Assembly (NCBI RefSeq): GCF_009026825.1
Contig: NZ_CP045032.1
Span: 2,170,001-2,234,000 of the forward strand
Length of the DNA stretch: 64,000 nucleotides
Reading direction: 5' to 3'
Source of the DNA: Corynebacterium urogenitale
Lineage (GTDB): Bacteria > Actinomycetota > Actinomycetes > Mycobacteriales > Mycobacteriaceae
Part shown: one piece after another, positions 26,358 to 35,120 of the stretch
Layout: each line of letters opens with the position of its first letter
Position numbering within the stretch: the first letter of the stretch is position 1
Notes under the pieces: generated by a model
What the model saw: the letters and a program-made list of their open reading frames with translations, nothing else
Database searches by the model: none
What the model was told of the DNA's origin: nothing
Program-made: the position numbers and the translations under genes

Positions 26358-26632
26358 CCCCACAGGACTTCCTCAACATCACATCGGTCGCCGCTGCGGT
26401 CATCGTGGTCGTGGCGCTGATGATGGTTCTCTGGCGCGCCGTCACCACACGCAACGACGCGCGCCGTGCCGTACTCTCCGACGTCATCTTCCTCTCCATG
26501 GCAGCACTGTTCATGTGCTACAGCATCTATGATCGCACCGCGGTGACCTACGAAGTCGTGCTATTCGCCGGATTCTTCGGTGCACTGTCCACCGCCGCTT
26601 ATGCGCGCGTAATCACCCGAGGGAGGCGCTGA
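26354..26632 (+). CDS. mrpF: Mrp antiporter subunit F
   Basis: A 92-residue protein with three transmembrane helices and the MrpF-type segment WRAVTTRNDARRAVLSDVIF (a helix start with the conserved region around D and R residues). The start is GTG at 26354, overlapping mrpE by 4 bp, and the stop shares the sequence TGATG with mrpG. Confidence 0.9.
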   Translation: MTPQDFLNITSVAAAVIVVVALMMVLWRAVTTRNDARRAVLSDVIFLSMAALFMCYSIYDRTAVTYEVVLFAGFFGALSTAAYARVITRGRR

Positions 26633-27039
26633 TGACAACCGTCACTGTTCTCGCAGCGGGCGCTGGCGAGCTCAAGGAGTTCAACGAGCCGAACTGGCCA
26701 GCAGCGATCCTCACCGGAGTCCTCGCACTGCTCGGCGCGCTGTTCGTCTTCGTCTCCGCCCGCGCAATGTACCTGGCACCCGATGCTATCTCCCAGATCA
26801 ACATGCTGGGTCCCGCCACGGGTGTGGGACTGCCGCTGCTGATCCTCGCGAACCTGGTGCATTCTTGGAGCCTGCACGGCTGGGAAACTGGGGAGTTCAT
26901 CCGCGCGATCGGCGCGATCTTCCTGCTGCTCATCGTCCAGTCGGTTGGTTCCTACATCATGGGCCGTTCACTGCACGCCACGCACTGGGACCACACGGTA
27001 CCACTGTCCGGCGGCCAGCGCGCGAAGGAACCAAAGTAG
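26632..27039 (+). CDS. mrpG: Mrp antiporter subunit G
   Basis: A 135-residue membrane protein with three transmembrane helices; the MrpG/PhaG family feature is the segment AILTGVLALLGALFVFVSARAMYL followed by DAISQINMLGPATGVGLPLL. It closes the six-gene mrp operon. A strong terminator lies 15 bp downstream. Together the subunits exchange Na+ (or K+) for H+ and support alkali and salt tolerance. Confidence 0.92.
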   Translation: MTTVTVLAAGAGELKEFNEPNWPAAILTGVLALLGALFVFVSARAMYLAPDAISQINMLGPATGVGLPLLILANLVHSWSLHGWETGEFIRAIGAIFLLLIVQSVGSYIMGRSLHATHWDHTVPLSGGQRAKEPK

Positions 27040-27053
27040 CCTTCACATACGAC

Positions 27054-27097
27054 AAACCCCCGCGGTTGCTCTTTAACATGAGCGCCCGCGGGGGTTT
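27054..27097. terminator. Bidirectional terminator between mrpG and ohr
   Basis: AAACCCCCGCGG (27054-27065) and CCGCGGGGGTTT (27086-27097) make a perfect 12-bp stem with a 20-base loop. The A and T flanks allow use from both strands, fitting the convergent mrpG and ohr genes. Confidence 0.88.
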
Positions 27098-27123
27098 CGC
27101 TGTACTTCTAGGCAGCGTGCAAT

Positions 27124-27549
27124 TTAGGCAGCGGTTGCGGTGACCTCGGTCTCCACGTTGCCGCGCATGGCCTTGGAATAAGGGCAGAACTCGTGGGCCT
27201 TCTGCACGAGCTCATCGGCCTGTGCCTGGTCCACGTCAAAGATCGTTGCGGCGATGGTGGCGGTGAGGAACATGCCCTCCTCGCCCTTGTTGAGGGTCAT
27301 GGTGACCTTGACCTCAGGGGTCTGGTCGGACTTCACGCCCGCGTTCTTCATCATCAGCTGCAGTGCGCCGTTGAAGCAGGAAGCCCAACCTGCGGACACG
27401 AGCTGCTCCGGGTTGGTGCCTTCGCCGCTGCCACCGAGCTCCTGCGGTGGGCGAACGTCAACGTCCAGCTTGCGGTCGTGAGTGGCCACGTGGCCGTCTC
27501 GGCCGCCGCCGGTGGATAGTGCCTTTGCTGTGTAGAGTGCCTCACTCAT
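27124..27549 (-). CDS. ohr: Organic hydroperoxide resistance protein Ohr
   Basis: A 141-residue OsmC/Ohr-family peroxidase that reduces organic hydroperoxides with lipoyl-dependent recycling in known members. The catalytic Cys58 is in AGWASCFNGAL and the resolving Cys122 is in EFCPYSKAMRGN, with Arg and Glu residues (RPPQELGG) near the N-terminus. No OhrR/MarR-type regulator lies beside it. The neighbouring catalase gene suggests a peroxide-defence context. Confidence 0.93.
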   Translation of the reverse strand: MSEALYTAKALSTGGGRDGHVATHDRKLDVDVRPPQELGGSGEGTNPEQLVSAGWASCFNGALQLMMKNAGVKSDQTPEVKVTMTLNKGEEGMFLTATIAATIFDVDQAQADELVQKAHEFCPYSKAMRGNVETEVTATAA

Positions 27550-27633
27550 TGTGCGCTCCTTTTCCTCATCGTTTCGTGGGGCGCCGTGTTTGTGTGCCCG
27601 ACGCCACTAGTCCCCTTGATACAGGAATTGCCG

Positions 27634-29244
27634 CTAGCTCGCGGTGAAGATCTCCTTCACGCGGTCGCGCAGGTTTTCATCCACATGGCCCCAGTAGGTC
27701 CAGCACTGCTCGGCCACCTGGTCGGACACGCCTTCCATGGCGCCAGCAATGTTGTTGGCGAGGCGCTCACGCTGGGCGTCGTCCATCACTTCGCGAACGA
27801 GGATGCCTGCCTGGATGAAGTCATCATCCTCTTCGTGGCGTACGTAGGCGCCGCGGGTGAAATCCGTTCCGTGCAGGTCATCGAACAGCCCCAGGTCGGA
27901 GGCGGTGCCGATGGCGGATTCTTGGCCGCGGCCGAAGCCGTACTTGGACTGGCCTGGCTCCACGCCCTGCTGCACGGCACCGGAGCCGTCAGCGATATCC
28001 TCCACGCCCTCGCCACGCTCGAAGCGGTTCGGGGAGTACACAGGGGTGCCCGCTGGTGGGAACTCCTGGGTGCCAGCGCCATCCTTGGCAGTGTAGAGGT
28101 TCTTGTTCTCCACCACCGGGCGGTTGGATGGCAGCTGGTGGAAGTTCACGCCGAGGCGGTAGCGCTGGGTGTCTGCGTACGCGAAGGCACGAGCCAGCAG
28201 CATTTTGTCGGGGGAGAAGCCCACGCCCGGCACGATGTTGGACGGCGCGAAAGCCGCCTGCTCGATCTGGGCGAAGAAGTTCTGCGGGTTCTGGTTGAGG
28301 GTGAAGTGGCCCACGGGGATCAGTGGGTAGTCCTTCTGGGACCAGACCTTCGTCAGGTCGAAGGGGTTCCAGCGGTAGTTTTCTGCCTCCGCCACTGGCA
28401 TGATCTGCACCTTCACGTCCCACGTTGGGTAGTCGCCGCGCTCGATGGCCTCGTAGAGGTCCTTGCGGGAGCTATCGAACTCACCCGGGCCGACCAGCTC
28501 GGCGGCCTCATCGTCCGTGTAGGTCTCCCAGCCTTGGCGGGTCTTGAAGTGGTACTTCACCCAGAAGCGGTCGCCAGCCTCATTGATCCACTGGTAGGTG
28601 TGGGAGCCGAAGCCGTCCATGTGGCGGAAATCCTTCGGAATGCCACGGTCGCCCATGAGGTAGGTGACCTGGTGGGCAGTCTCTGGGGAGCGGGTCCAGA
28701 AGTCCCACTGCATGTCATTGGAGCGCAGGCCGGAATCCGCCAGGCGCTTCTGGGAGCGGATGAAGTCTGGGAACTTCACACCATCACGGAGAAAGAACAC
28801 CGGGGTGTTGTTACCCACGATGTCGTAGTTGCCCTCCTGGGTGTAGAACTTCAGCGAGAAGCCGCGGACGTCGCGCACGGCATCGGGGAAGCCCTGCTCA
28901 CCGGCAACCGTGGAGAAGCGGGCGAGCATCGGGGTGACGCGACCTGGCTGGAACAGGTCGGCCTTGGTGTACTTGGAGACATCCTCGGTGATCGTCAGCT
29001 CACCGAATGCTCCGGAGCCCTTGGCGTGAACGTTGCGCTCCGGAATGCGCTCGCGGTTGAAGTGCGCATTCTTCTCGACCAGGTGGACATCGCTGAGCAG
29101 CAGCGGCCCCTGCTCACCGACGGTGGCGGAATGCTCCTCGGTACGAACAGGCGCGCCATTCACATTGGTGGAGTGCCCGGAGTAAGGGCACACGCCTCGA
29201 TCTGCAATATCCTTAGCTGTGTAGTTCTTCTCATTGGCAGTCAT
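27634..29244 (-). CDS. katA: Monofunctional haem catalase
   Basis: A 536-residue clade-type catalase that breaks down hydrogen peroxide. The distal His is in the segment RERIPERNVHAKGSG, the Asn region is FSTVAGEQGFPDAVRDVRGF, and the proximal haem-ligand Tyr is in AYADTQRYRLG. The ATG at 29244 (MTANEKNYTAKD) is chosen over an upstream start because GGAGG lies 11 bases before it and the upstream extension reads like shadow sequence. It is divergent from the sigma factor gene, as in C. glutamicum katA-sigC. A shortish C-terminus without the flavodoxin-like domain marks it as a small-subunit catalase. Confidence 0.94.
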   Translation of the reverse strand: MTANEKNYTAKDIADRGVCPYSGHSTNVNGAPVRTEEHSATVGEQGPLLLSDVHLVEKNAHFNRERIPERNVHAKGSGAFGELTITEDVSKYTKADLFQPGRVTPMLARFSTVAGEQGFPDAVRDVRGFSLKFYTQEGNYDIVGNNTPVFFLRDGVKFPDFIRSQKRLADSGLRSNDMQWDFWTRSPETAHQVTYLMGDRGIPKDFRHMDGFGSHTYQWINEAGDRFWVKYHFKTRQGWETYTDDEAAELVGPGEFDSSRKDLYEAIERGDYPTWDVKVQIMPVAEAENYRWNPFDLTKVWSQKDYPLIPVGHFTLNQNPQNFFAQIEQAAFAPSNIVPGVGFSPDKMLLARAFAYADTQRYRLGVNFHQLPSNRPVVENKNLYTAKDGAGTQEFPPAGTPVYSPNRFERGEGVEDIADGSGAVQQGVEPGQSKYGFGRGQESAIGTASDLGLFDDLHGTDFTRGAYVRHEEDDDFIQAGILVREVMDDAQRERLANNIAGAMEGVSDQVAEQCWTYWGHVDENLRDRVKEIFTAS

Positions 29245-29335
29245 CTTCGGTGTGACCTCCTCATCATCGGGGTGTCCCTCCAGCCTGCCAGAAATGAACT
29301 CTGCTCGCAGAAACCCCAGTGCTAAGCTGATCTGC

Positions 29336-29947
29336 ATGAGCCCCCAGCACAGCGAAGCACACGATGCTGCCGTCACTGACTTCGCGCTCAAAGCCGCGCG
29401 TGGCGACCGCGCTGCGCTGACCCAATTCATCACCGAAACCCACGACGATGTGTGGCGCCTGCTCGCCCACCTCGCGGATGCCGACCGCGCCGATGACCTC
29501 ACCCAAGAGACCTACCTGCGGGTTCTCGGCGCACTCCCCCGCTTCGCCGCGCGTTCCACTGCTCGTACCTGGATCCTTTCGCTCGCCCGACGCGTGTGGG
29601 TCGATTCCGTCCGCCATGACTTAGCCCGTCCACGCAAGTCCGCAGGCGATTGGAACGAGGCCGCGTCCGGACACACCGCGCAGGAAACAACCGGTGGCCA
29701 GACCTGGGCCGAATGGGTGGATACCCGTTCCCTCATCGACCAGCTGGAACCGGAGCGTCGCGAGGCACTGGTCCTGACCCAAATGCTGGGCTACACCTAC
29801 GCCGAAGCCGCTGGCATCGCTGGCGTGCGCGTGGGCACTATCCGCTCCCGTGTGGCCCGCGCCCGCGCCGACCTCGTCGAGATGTCCCAGCCGCGTGCCG
29901 GCTCCCCTGAATGCTCTTCCCAGGCCGGCTCGACCCACAGCGCTTAA
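29336..29947 (+). CDS. sigC: ECF RNA polymerase sigma factor, SigC-like
   Basis: A 203-residue extracytoplasmic-function sigma factor. Region 2 carries DRADDLTQETYLRVLGALPRF and the Trp-containing TARTWILSLARRVWVDSVR. Region 4 carries LEPERREALVLTQMLGYTYAEAAGIAGV, split here around the helix-turn-helix VGTIRSRVARARADL. No anti-sigma factor gene follows directly. C. glutamicum has sigC next to katA (from memory), which supports the symbol; there SigC controls the cytochrome bd branch. The ATG at 29336 avoids a long overlap with katA. Confidence 0.85.
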   Translation: MSPQHSEAHDAAVTDFALKAARGDRAALTQFITETHDDVWRLLAHLADADRADDLTQETYLRVLGALPRFAARSTARTWILSLARRVWVDSVRHDLARPRKSAGDWNEAASGHTAQETTGGQTWAEWVDTRSLIDQLEPERREALVLTQMLGYTYAEAAGIAGVRVGTIRSRVARARADLVEMSQPRAGSPECSSQAGSTHSA

Positions 29948-29974
29948 TTCCCTCACCTCCGTACACTGGCGCCC

Positions 29975-31285
29975 ATGAGCACCATCACCTTCACCCAAGT
30001 TCTCGACGCCCCGCTCGACGAGGTCTGGGATGTGCACACGCGCCCGGGTATCGTCAATCGCCTGATGCCGGGCTTTAGCCGCTTCCGCACCGTGCAGCAG
30101 GCCTCCAACCTGCGCGATGGCACCACCCTATTCAAACTCCCCGGCGGCTTAAGTTGGAACTCCACCCACGATCCGGCGGGCTACGAGGACAAGCACTACT
30201 TCACGGATATCTGCGTCACCCCAGGCCTGGGGCCCATCACCGGCTGGCGCCATAAGCACCAGTTCGAGGCCATCTCTGACACCCAGACGCTGCTGACAGA
30301 CCAGATCACGCTGAACCTTCCCACAGCACTCGCGAAGCCACTGCTCAAGCGTGTCTTCGCCCACCGCCACCACACACTCGCGGGCGACCTCGCGAGGATG
30401 AAGGAGTGGCGCACCGCCGATGCCAAGACCATCGCCGTCACCGGCTCCAGCGGCCTGGTGGGCACGCAACTCTGCGCACTGCTCGAGGTCTCCGGCCACG
30501 AGGTGATCCGCGTGGGCCGAGACGAGGTGGCGTCGATCGATCTGACCGGAGTGGACGCGGTGGTGCACCTGGGCGGGCATCCGATCGCGGGGCGGTTCAC
30601 GGACGCGCACCTAAAGAAAGTCCGAGATTCCCGCGTGGAGCCGACGCGTGCCCTGGCGGAAAACGCCGCGCGCCGCGGTGTACAGACCTTCGTGTGCGCC
30701 AGCGCCGTCGGTTTCTACGGCAATGACCGCAGCGAACTCGCCGATGAAACAGCTGCTCAGGGCCGCGGTGAACTGGCGCAGATCGTCGCCGAGTGGGAGA
30801 CCGCCTGCCAGCCAGCGCGGGACGCGGGCCTGCGTGTCGTCAACGTCCGCTCCGGCCTCGTCCTCGCCGGCGGCTCGCCCATGCTCGACCTGCTCACCGC
30901 CTCCGTGCGCGTGGGCGGCGGCAAACTGGGCACAGGTCGGCAGCACTTCGCGTGGGTGAGCCTCGATGACGTGGTCGATATCTACTACCGTTCCATTTTC
31001 GACGCCACTCTGGACGGCGCTGTCAATGCCGTCGGACCTGACAGGGTGACCAACGAGGAGTTCACACGCGAGCTCGCGCGCGTCGCGAAGGGCAAAGACC
31101 TCATTCCTGTCCCCAAAGCGGCCCCCACGGCGCTGCTTGGCGAGCGTGGCGCGGAGGAGTTAGCCCTCGCCGACCAAAACGTCGAGCCGGCTGTATTGCA
31201 TCGGGCAGGGCACCGTTTTCGCCACGCCACGGTGCGCGACGCGCTACTGCATGAGGTCGGCGGCGAGGAGCCGCTGACTAGGTAG
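29975..31285 (+). CDS. SRPBCC domain fused to TIGR01777 NAD-dependent epimerase (SDR39U1-like)
   Basis: A 436-residue two-domain protein. Residues 1-145 are a START/SRPBCC-like fold (TQVLDAPLDEVWDVHTRPGI). Residues about 148-436 are an extended short-chain dehydrogenase with the nucleotide-binding loop TGSSGLVGTQL, the acidic loop VVHLGGHPIAGRF and SAVGFYGND with the YxxxK-type region. This arrangement is common in actinobacteria. The substrate is unknown. It is 28 bp downstream of sigC and 11 bp upstream of cpfC, in one probable operon. Confidence 0.85.
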   Translation: MSTITFTQVLDAPLDEVWDVHTRPGIVNRLMPGFSRFRTVQQASNLRDGTTLFKLPGGLSWNSTHDPAGYEDKHYFTDICVTPGLGPITGWRHKHQFEAISDTQTLLTDQITLNLPTALAKPLLKRVFAHRHHTLAGDLARMKEWRTADAKTIAVTGSSGLVGTQLCALLEVSGHEVIRVGRDEVASIDLTGVDAVVHLGGHPIAGRFTDAHLKKVRDSRVEPTRALAENAARRGVQTFVCASAVGFYGNDRSELADETAAQGRGELAQIVAEWETACQPARDAGLRVVNVRSGLVLAGGSPMLDLLTASVRVGGGKLGTGRQHFAWVSLDDVVDIYYRSIFDATLDGAVNAVGPDRVTNEEFTRELARVAKGKDLIPVPKAAPTALLGERGAEELALADQNVEPAVLHRAGHRFRHATVRDALLHEVGGEEPLTR

Positions 31286-31295
31286 ACTGGCATGC

Positions 31296-32522
31296 ATGAC
31301 GAAATCTGCACTGCTTCTGCTGTCCTTCGGTGGTCCGAATAAATCCGAAGACGTTGTTCCTTTCCTGGAGAACGTGACCCGTGGCCGTGGCATCCCACGC
31401 GCTCGCCTAGAGCAGGTCGGTGAGCACTACTTCACCCTCGGTGGCAAGTCCCCGATCAACGAACAGAACCTGCAGATCATCGCCAATCTTGAGGCTGAGC
31501 TGTCTCGCAGGGGCATCGACATGCCGGTGTACTTCGGCAACCGCAACTGGGAGCCCTACGTGGAAGATGCGACCGTGCAGATGGCCAAGGATGGCATCGA
31601 GCACGCGTACGTATTCGTGACGTCCGCCTGGGGTGGCTACTCGGGTTGCTCCCAGTACCAGGAGGACATCCAGCGCGCCATCGCCGCGTGCGAGGAGGCC
31701 AATGTGACCGCGCCGACCATGGAGCGCCTGCCGCACTTCCACTCCAACCCAGCTTTCATCGCGGAGTTCGCCTCCGCCGTGGATTCCGCCCGCAACGAAC
31801 TGCCGGCGGAGGTGCGCGAGGACGCGGATCTGATCTTCGCGGCCCACTCCGTCCCGACGGCGGCGGACAAGGAGGCGGGCCCGCACAAGTTCGGCGGCAA
31901 CCTCTACTCCCAGCAGGTGCTTAATGCCGCGCGCCTGGTGCAGGAGGCCAGCTCCTTCAAGGGCAAACCGGGCTCCGGTGCCTCCTATGCCTGGACCGGT
32001 CAGCTCGCGGAGCACAAGCCGGTCGGCGGCCGTGGCGATGGTCCGGCCAACACGGGCGAGACGGTGGGCGTGGACCTGGGTGTGGGCACCGAGCACGACG
32101 TGGAACTTGTGTGGCAGTCCCGTTCGGGATCGCCGCACACCCCGTGGTTGGAGCCGGACGTGTGTGATCACATTGAGGCTCGCGCGGAGGAGGGCAATAA
32201 GCGCGCGATTGTGCTGTGCCCGATCGGCTTCATCACCGACCACATGGAAGTCGTGTGGGACCTGGACACCGAGGCCAAGGAGGCCGCGGCGGAGGCGGGC
32301 ATCCCCTTCATTCGCTCCGCCTCCCCAGGATTGAGCGCTTCCTTCGCGACGATGGTCGTGGACATGGTCGCGGACTGCGCCAAGAGCATCGAAAAGTCCG
32401 CTCAGACCGAGGATCAGAAGGCTGCGGAGGCGATCGCCAAGAAGCTCTCCACCGTGCCGAACTTCGGCCACACCACCAACGGCGCCTTCTGTGCGCCGGG
32501 TTGCTGTGGCTCCGAGCGCTAG
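31296..32522 (+). CDS. cpfC: Coproporphyrin ferrochelatase
   Basis: A 408-residue ferrochelatase of the actinobacterial type that inserts iron into coproporphyrin III in the coproporphyrin-dependent haem pathway. It begins with the family landmark LLLSFGGPNKSEDVVPFL and carries the FVTSAWGGYSGCSQYQED region. The C-terminal FCAPGCC (Cys399, Cys403, Cys404), with a further Cys in SGCSQ, fits the [2Fe-2S]-binding ligands known in mycobacterial ferrochelatase. The stop abuts the convergent amidohydrolase stop with no gap. Confidence 0.93.
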   Translation: MTKSALLLLSFGGPNKSEDVVPFLENVTRGRGIPRARLEQVGEHYFTLGGKSPINEQNLQIIANLEAELSRRGIDMPVYFGNRNWEPYVEDATVQMAKDGIEHAYVFVTSAWGGYSGCSQYQEDIQRAIAACEEANVTAPTMERLPHFHSNPAFIAEFASAVDSARNELPAEVREDADLIFAAHSVPTAADKEAGPHKFGGNLYSQQVLNAARLVQEASSFKGKPGSGASYAWTGQLAEHKPVGGRGDGPANTGETVGVDLGVGTEHDVELVWQSRSGSPHTPWLEPDVCDHIEARAEEGNKRAIVLCPIGFITDHMEVVWDLDTEAKEAAAEAGIPFIRSASPGLSASFATMVVDMVADCAKSIEKSAQTEDQKAAEAIAKKLSTVPNFGHTTNGAFCAPGCCGSER

Positions 32523-33500
32523 TTAGAGCCCGTAGAGCGTGCGGGCATTGTCGAAGAGCACCGCGTCGATCTCCTCCTGGCCCAGGTTGGCTTCCCGAAT
32601 GTAGTTGAAGGCACGCACGTACTTGTCCTTCTGGAAGTACGGGAAATCCGATCCGCCCAGGATCTGTCGCGCGCCGAAGGTTTCGGCCGCCAAGCGCAGT
32701 GATGGCTCGTGGAAATTCGCGGCGTCGAAATACATCTTGCGCATCTGCTGCAGCGGTGAGGCGGGGAACGCATCCCAATCGTCGTAGTTATCCTCAATGC
32801 GCCGAGCCAAAAACGGCAGGTCGCCGCCCAAGTGCGCGATGTGGAAGGTGATGTTCGGGAAACGGCGGGGCACATCGGCCTTCAGCAACTGGAGCGTGGC
32901 CGTGGCATCCTCCACCGGTGCGCCATTGACCCACTCCAGCTGGGAGCCGAGCAACATCTCAGAACATGCGCCGGAGCCAGTGGGGTGAATGTTCACGACC
33001 GCGCTGTGCTCGTTCAATGCCTCCCACACCGGATCCAACGAAGGGTCGTTGAGGAAGAAATCTCCCTGGGTGATGGTGGAAACGGACACCCCAACGACAT
33101 CCAGTTCGCCGAAGATTCGCGGAATCTCCTCCAAGGATTGCTCGATGTGCGGCAGGGGCAGCGCCCCATATGCGCGGAAGCGGCCGGGGTACTGGCGGAC
33201 GATGCGTGCATAGTCGTCATTGATGATGCGGGCGGCCGCCAAGGAATGCTCCGGGCTGGGCAAGGAGGGTACCTGCGGGGTGGCCGCAATGATCTGCGTG
33301 GCCACCCCGGCGCGGTCCATCCACTCGATGCGCGCGGACATCTCGTCCTCGCTGGAATCGGCATTCATCCCGCGAGCAATGGCGATCTCCCGCTCCGGGC
33401 GGCCGTGCTCCTGCAGGTAATCCAGGTAGGCGCCGCTAAACACATGGGCGTGCGTGTCGATGGCGCCATCGTGACCGTACACCACTGGGTTGTTTGTCAT
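32523..33500 (-). CDS. Amidohydrolase 2 family (aminocarboxymuconate semialdehyde decarboxylase-like)
   Basis: A 325-residue TIM-barrel metal enzyme of the amidohydrolase-2 family, which includes ACMSD and gamma-resorcylate decarboxylase. The metal motif DTHAHVF is at residues 16-22 and the later His/Asp ligands are in NIHPTGS, FHIAHLGGDLP and LGGSDFPY. It likely decarboxylates or hydrolyses an aromatic or cyclic acid. Its start is preceded by GAGGAGT. It is followed upstream by an MFS exporter and a divergent Lrp-type regulator, which together look like a small catabolic unit. Confidence 0.82.
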   Translation of the reverse strand: MTNNPVVYGHDGAIDTHAHVFSGAYLDYLQEHGRPEREIAIARGMNADSSEDEMSARIEWMDRAGVATQIIAATPQVPSLPSPEHSLAAARIINDDYARIVRQYPGRFRAYGALPLPHIEQSLEEIPRIFGELDVVGVSVSTITQGDFFLNDPSLDPVWEALNEHSAVVNIHPTGSGACSEMLLGSQLEWVNGAPVEDATATLQLLKADVPRRFPNITFHIAHLGGDLPFLARRIEDNYDDWDAFPASPLQQMRKMYFDAANFHEPSLRLAAETFGARQILGGSDFPYFQKDKYVRAFNYIREANLGQEEIDAVLFDNARTLYGL

Positions 33501-33533
33501 ACTCCTCGCCTTTCAATCGCCTTCCAATAGTAA

Positions 33534-34985
33534 TTAATCGTGCAGCTCCACCGTGGTCGCGACGAAGCGATCGGACTTGCGGGCCGCGAGCGCCAGCGCC
33601 GTCGCCACGGCACCCATGACAATTGCAATGGTCGCCACGATGTTCAGCGCGCTGGAGGAAGGCACTGGGCCGCTAGCACTCTGAACAGTCAGGGTTGCTG
33701 TGATAGCTGCGACCATCGCGGAGGAGACCGCCATGCCGATGGATCGCATGAGCGCGTTGACCGCGTTGGCGGAGCCGGTCTCGTGAGCTGGGACGTAGCG
33801 CACGATCATCATGGGAAGTCCCGCGTAGCCGATGCCCACACCAATAGCGATGATCGTGGCCCAGACGACCACGAAACCGCCTTGTGGTGCCACCAGTAAA
33901 CGCGCGATGTAACCGATGGTGGTGATCGCGGCACCGGTTACGATCACGATGCGAGCGCCGAAGCGGGAAGCCAGGCGGGCACTGATCGGAGCCACTGCGA
34001 GCATGGATGCCGCGGAGGGGAGCATAGCCAAGCCAGCCGTCGTCGGGGACCAGCCAAAGCCACCTTGGGTGGTCGGATTCTGCAACTCCAGTGTGGTCAG
34101 CAGCAAGTTAGTGAACATCAAAATACCGAGGAGGATGGAGGCGATGTTCGTCAACAACACTGGGCGATCAGCGGTGGTACGCAGGTTGACCAGCGGGGAT
34201 TGCTGCCGCAACTCGTAGTAACCCCACGCGAAGAAGATCACGATGCCCAGCACCAACAAGCCCAGGGTCAGCATGCTGCCCCAGCCCCAGGCACCACCCT
34301 GGGACACGGCGGTGAGCACTGACGTGAGACCGAGGGAGAGCAGGATGGCGCCGATATAATCGAAGCCACCGCGGTTGGCGGATTCATCGCGCGGCACTGC
34401 AACAAGGATCAGCGCGATGGACACCACGGCGAGGACAGCCGCGATCCAGAACATTGCCTGCCATCCCAAGGTGGAAAGAATCACACCGCCCAGCGGGATA
34501 CCCAATCCACCACCGATGCCGAGCATCGCACTGAGGAGCGCGAGCGCACCCGGGATGCGGTGGCCGGGAAGGCTGTAACGCATCTCCGCCATGGCGACGG
34601 GAATCAGCGCTGTACCCATACCCTGCAGTGCACGGCCGATGATCACCGTGGTGATGCCACCGAGAGGTGCGATGATGGAGCCAACGAGGACCAAGGCCAT
34701 GGTGAAGACCATGACTCGGCGGCGTGGCATGAGGTCACCCAGGCGGCCGATGACTGGAGTGGCGATGGCGCCCGTGAGCAACGTGGCGGTCACCAGCCAA
34801 GAGACGGTGGTGGCGCTGGTGCCGAGAATTTGAGGGAACTGTGGCACCGCAGGCACCACGAGAGATTGCAGCAAGGTCACCACGAGGCAAGAAAAGGCAG
34901 CGACCGCGATCAGCAGCCCCGCCCCCTGCGCTTGATCCGCCTGGTGTTGTGTGTTGTGTTCAGTCTGATGGTCAGTCTGGGTCAC
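33534..34985 (-). CDS. MFS drug/solute exporter, DHA2-like
   Basis: A 483-residue major facilitator with 14 predicted membrane helices. Motif A is visible as GRLGDLMPRRRVMV and motif C-like glycine-rich helices (GIGGGLGIPLGG) are present, the pattern of the DHA2 family. GTG at 34985 is supported by AGGAGA seven bases upstream; the longer open frame upstream is not. It lies between the amidohydrolase gene and a divergent Lrp/AsnC regulator, so it may move the substrate or product of that enzyme. Confidence 0.85.
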   Translation of the reverse strand: MTQTDHQTEHNTQHQADQAQGAGLLIAVAAFSCLVVTLLQSLVVPAVPQFPQILGTSATTVSWLVTATLLTGAIATPVIGRLGDLMPRRRVMVFTMALVLVGSIIAPLGGITTVIIGRALQGMGTALIPVAMAEMRYSLPGHRIPGALALLSAMLGIGGGLGIPLGGVILSTLGWQAMFWIAAVLAVVSIALILVAVPRDESANRGGFDYIGAILLSLGLTSVLTAVSQGGAWGWGSMLTLGLLVLGIVIFFAWGYYELRQQSPLVNLRTTADRPVLLTNIASILLGILMFTNLLLTTLELQNPTTQGGFGWSPTTAGLAMLPSAASMLAVAPISARLASRFGARIVIVTGAAITTIGYIARLLVAPQGGFVVVWATIIAIGVGIGYAGLPMMIVRYVPAHETGSANAVNALMRSIGMAVSSAMVAAITATLTVQSASGPVPSSSALNIVATIAIVMGAVATALALAARKSDRFVATTVELHD

Positions 34986-35120
34986 GAAGAGTCTCCTTTC
35001 GCCGTTGTCTACATCGTGTATGTGTCGCACCGGCAACACCGTACGGGAGCTTCTTAGCGCGGTGGAGTAGCATGCAAGAAACTGACAATTCAGCGATAAA
35101 CCACACTTTGATGGACATAT

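Noticed and set aside
27586..29325. 579-codon plus-strand open frame opposite katA
   Set aside because: It is the antisense shadow of the katA coding frame, which has clear haem catalase motifs; long antisense frames are common in high-GC DNA.
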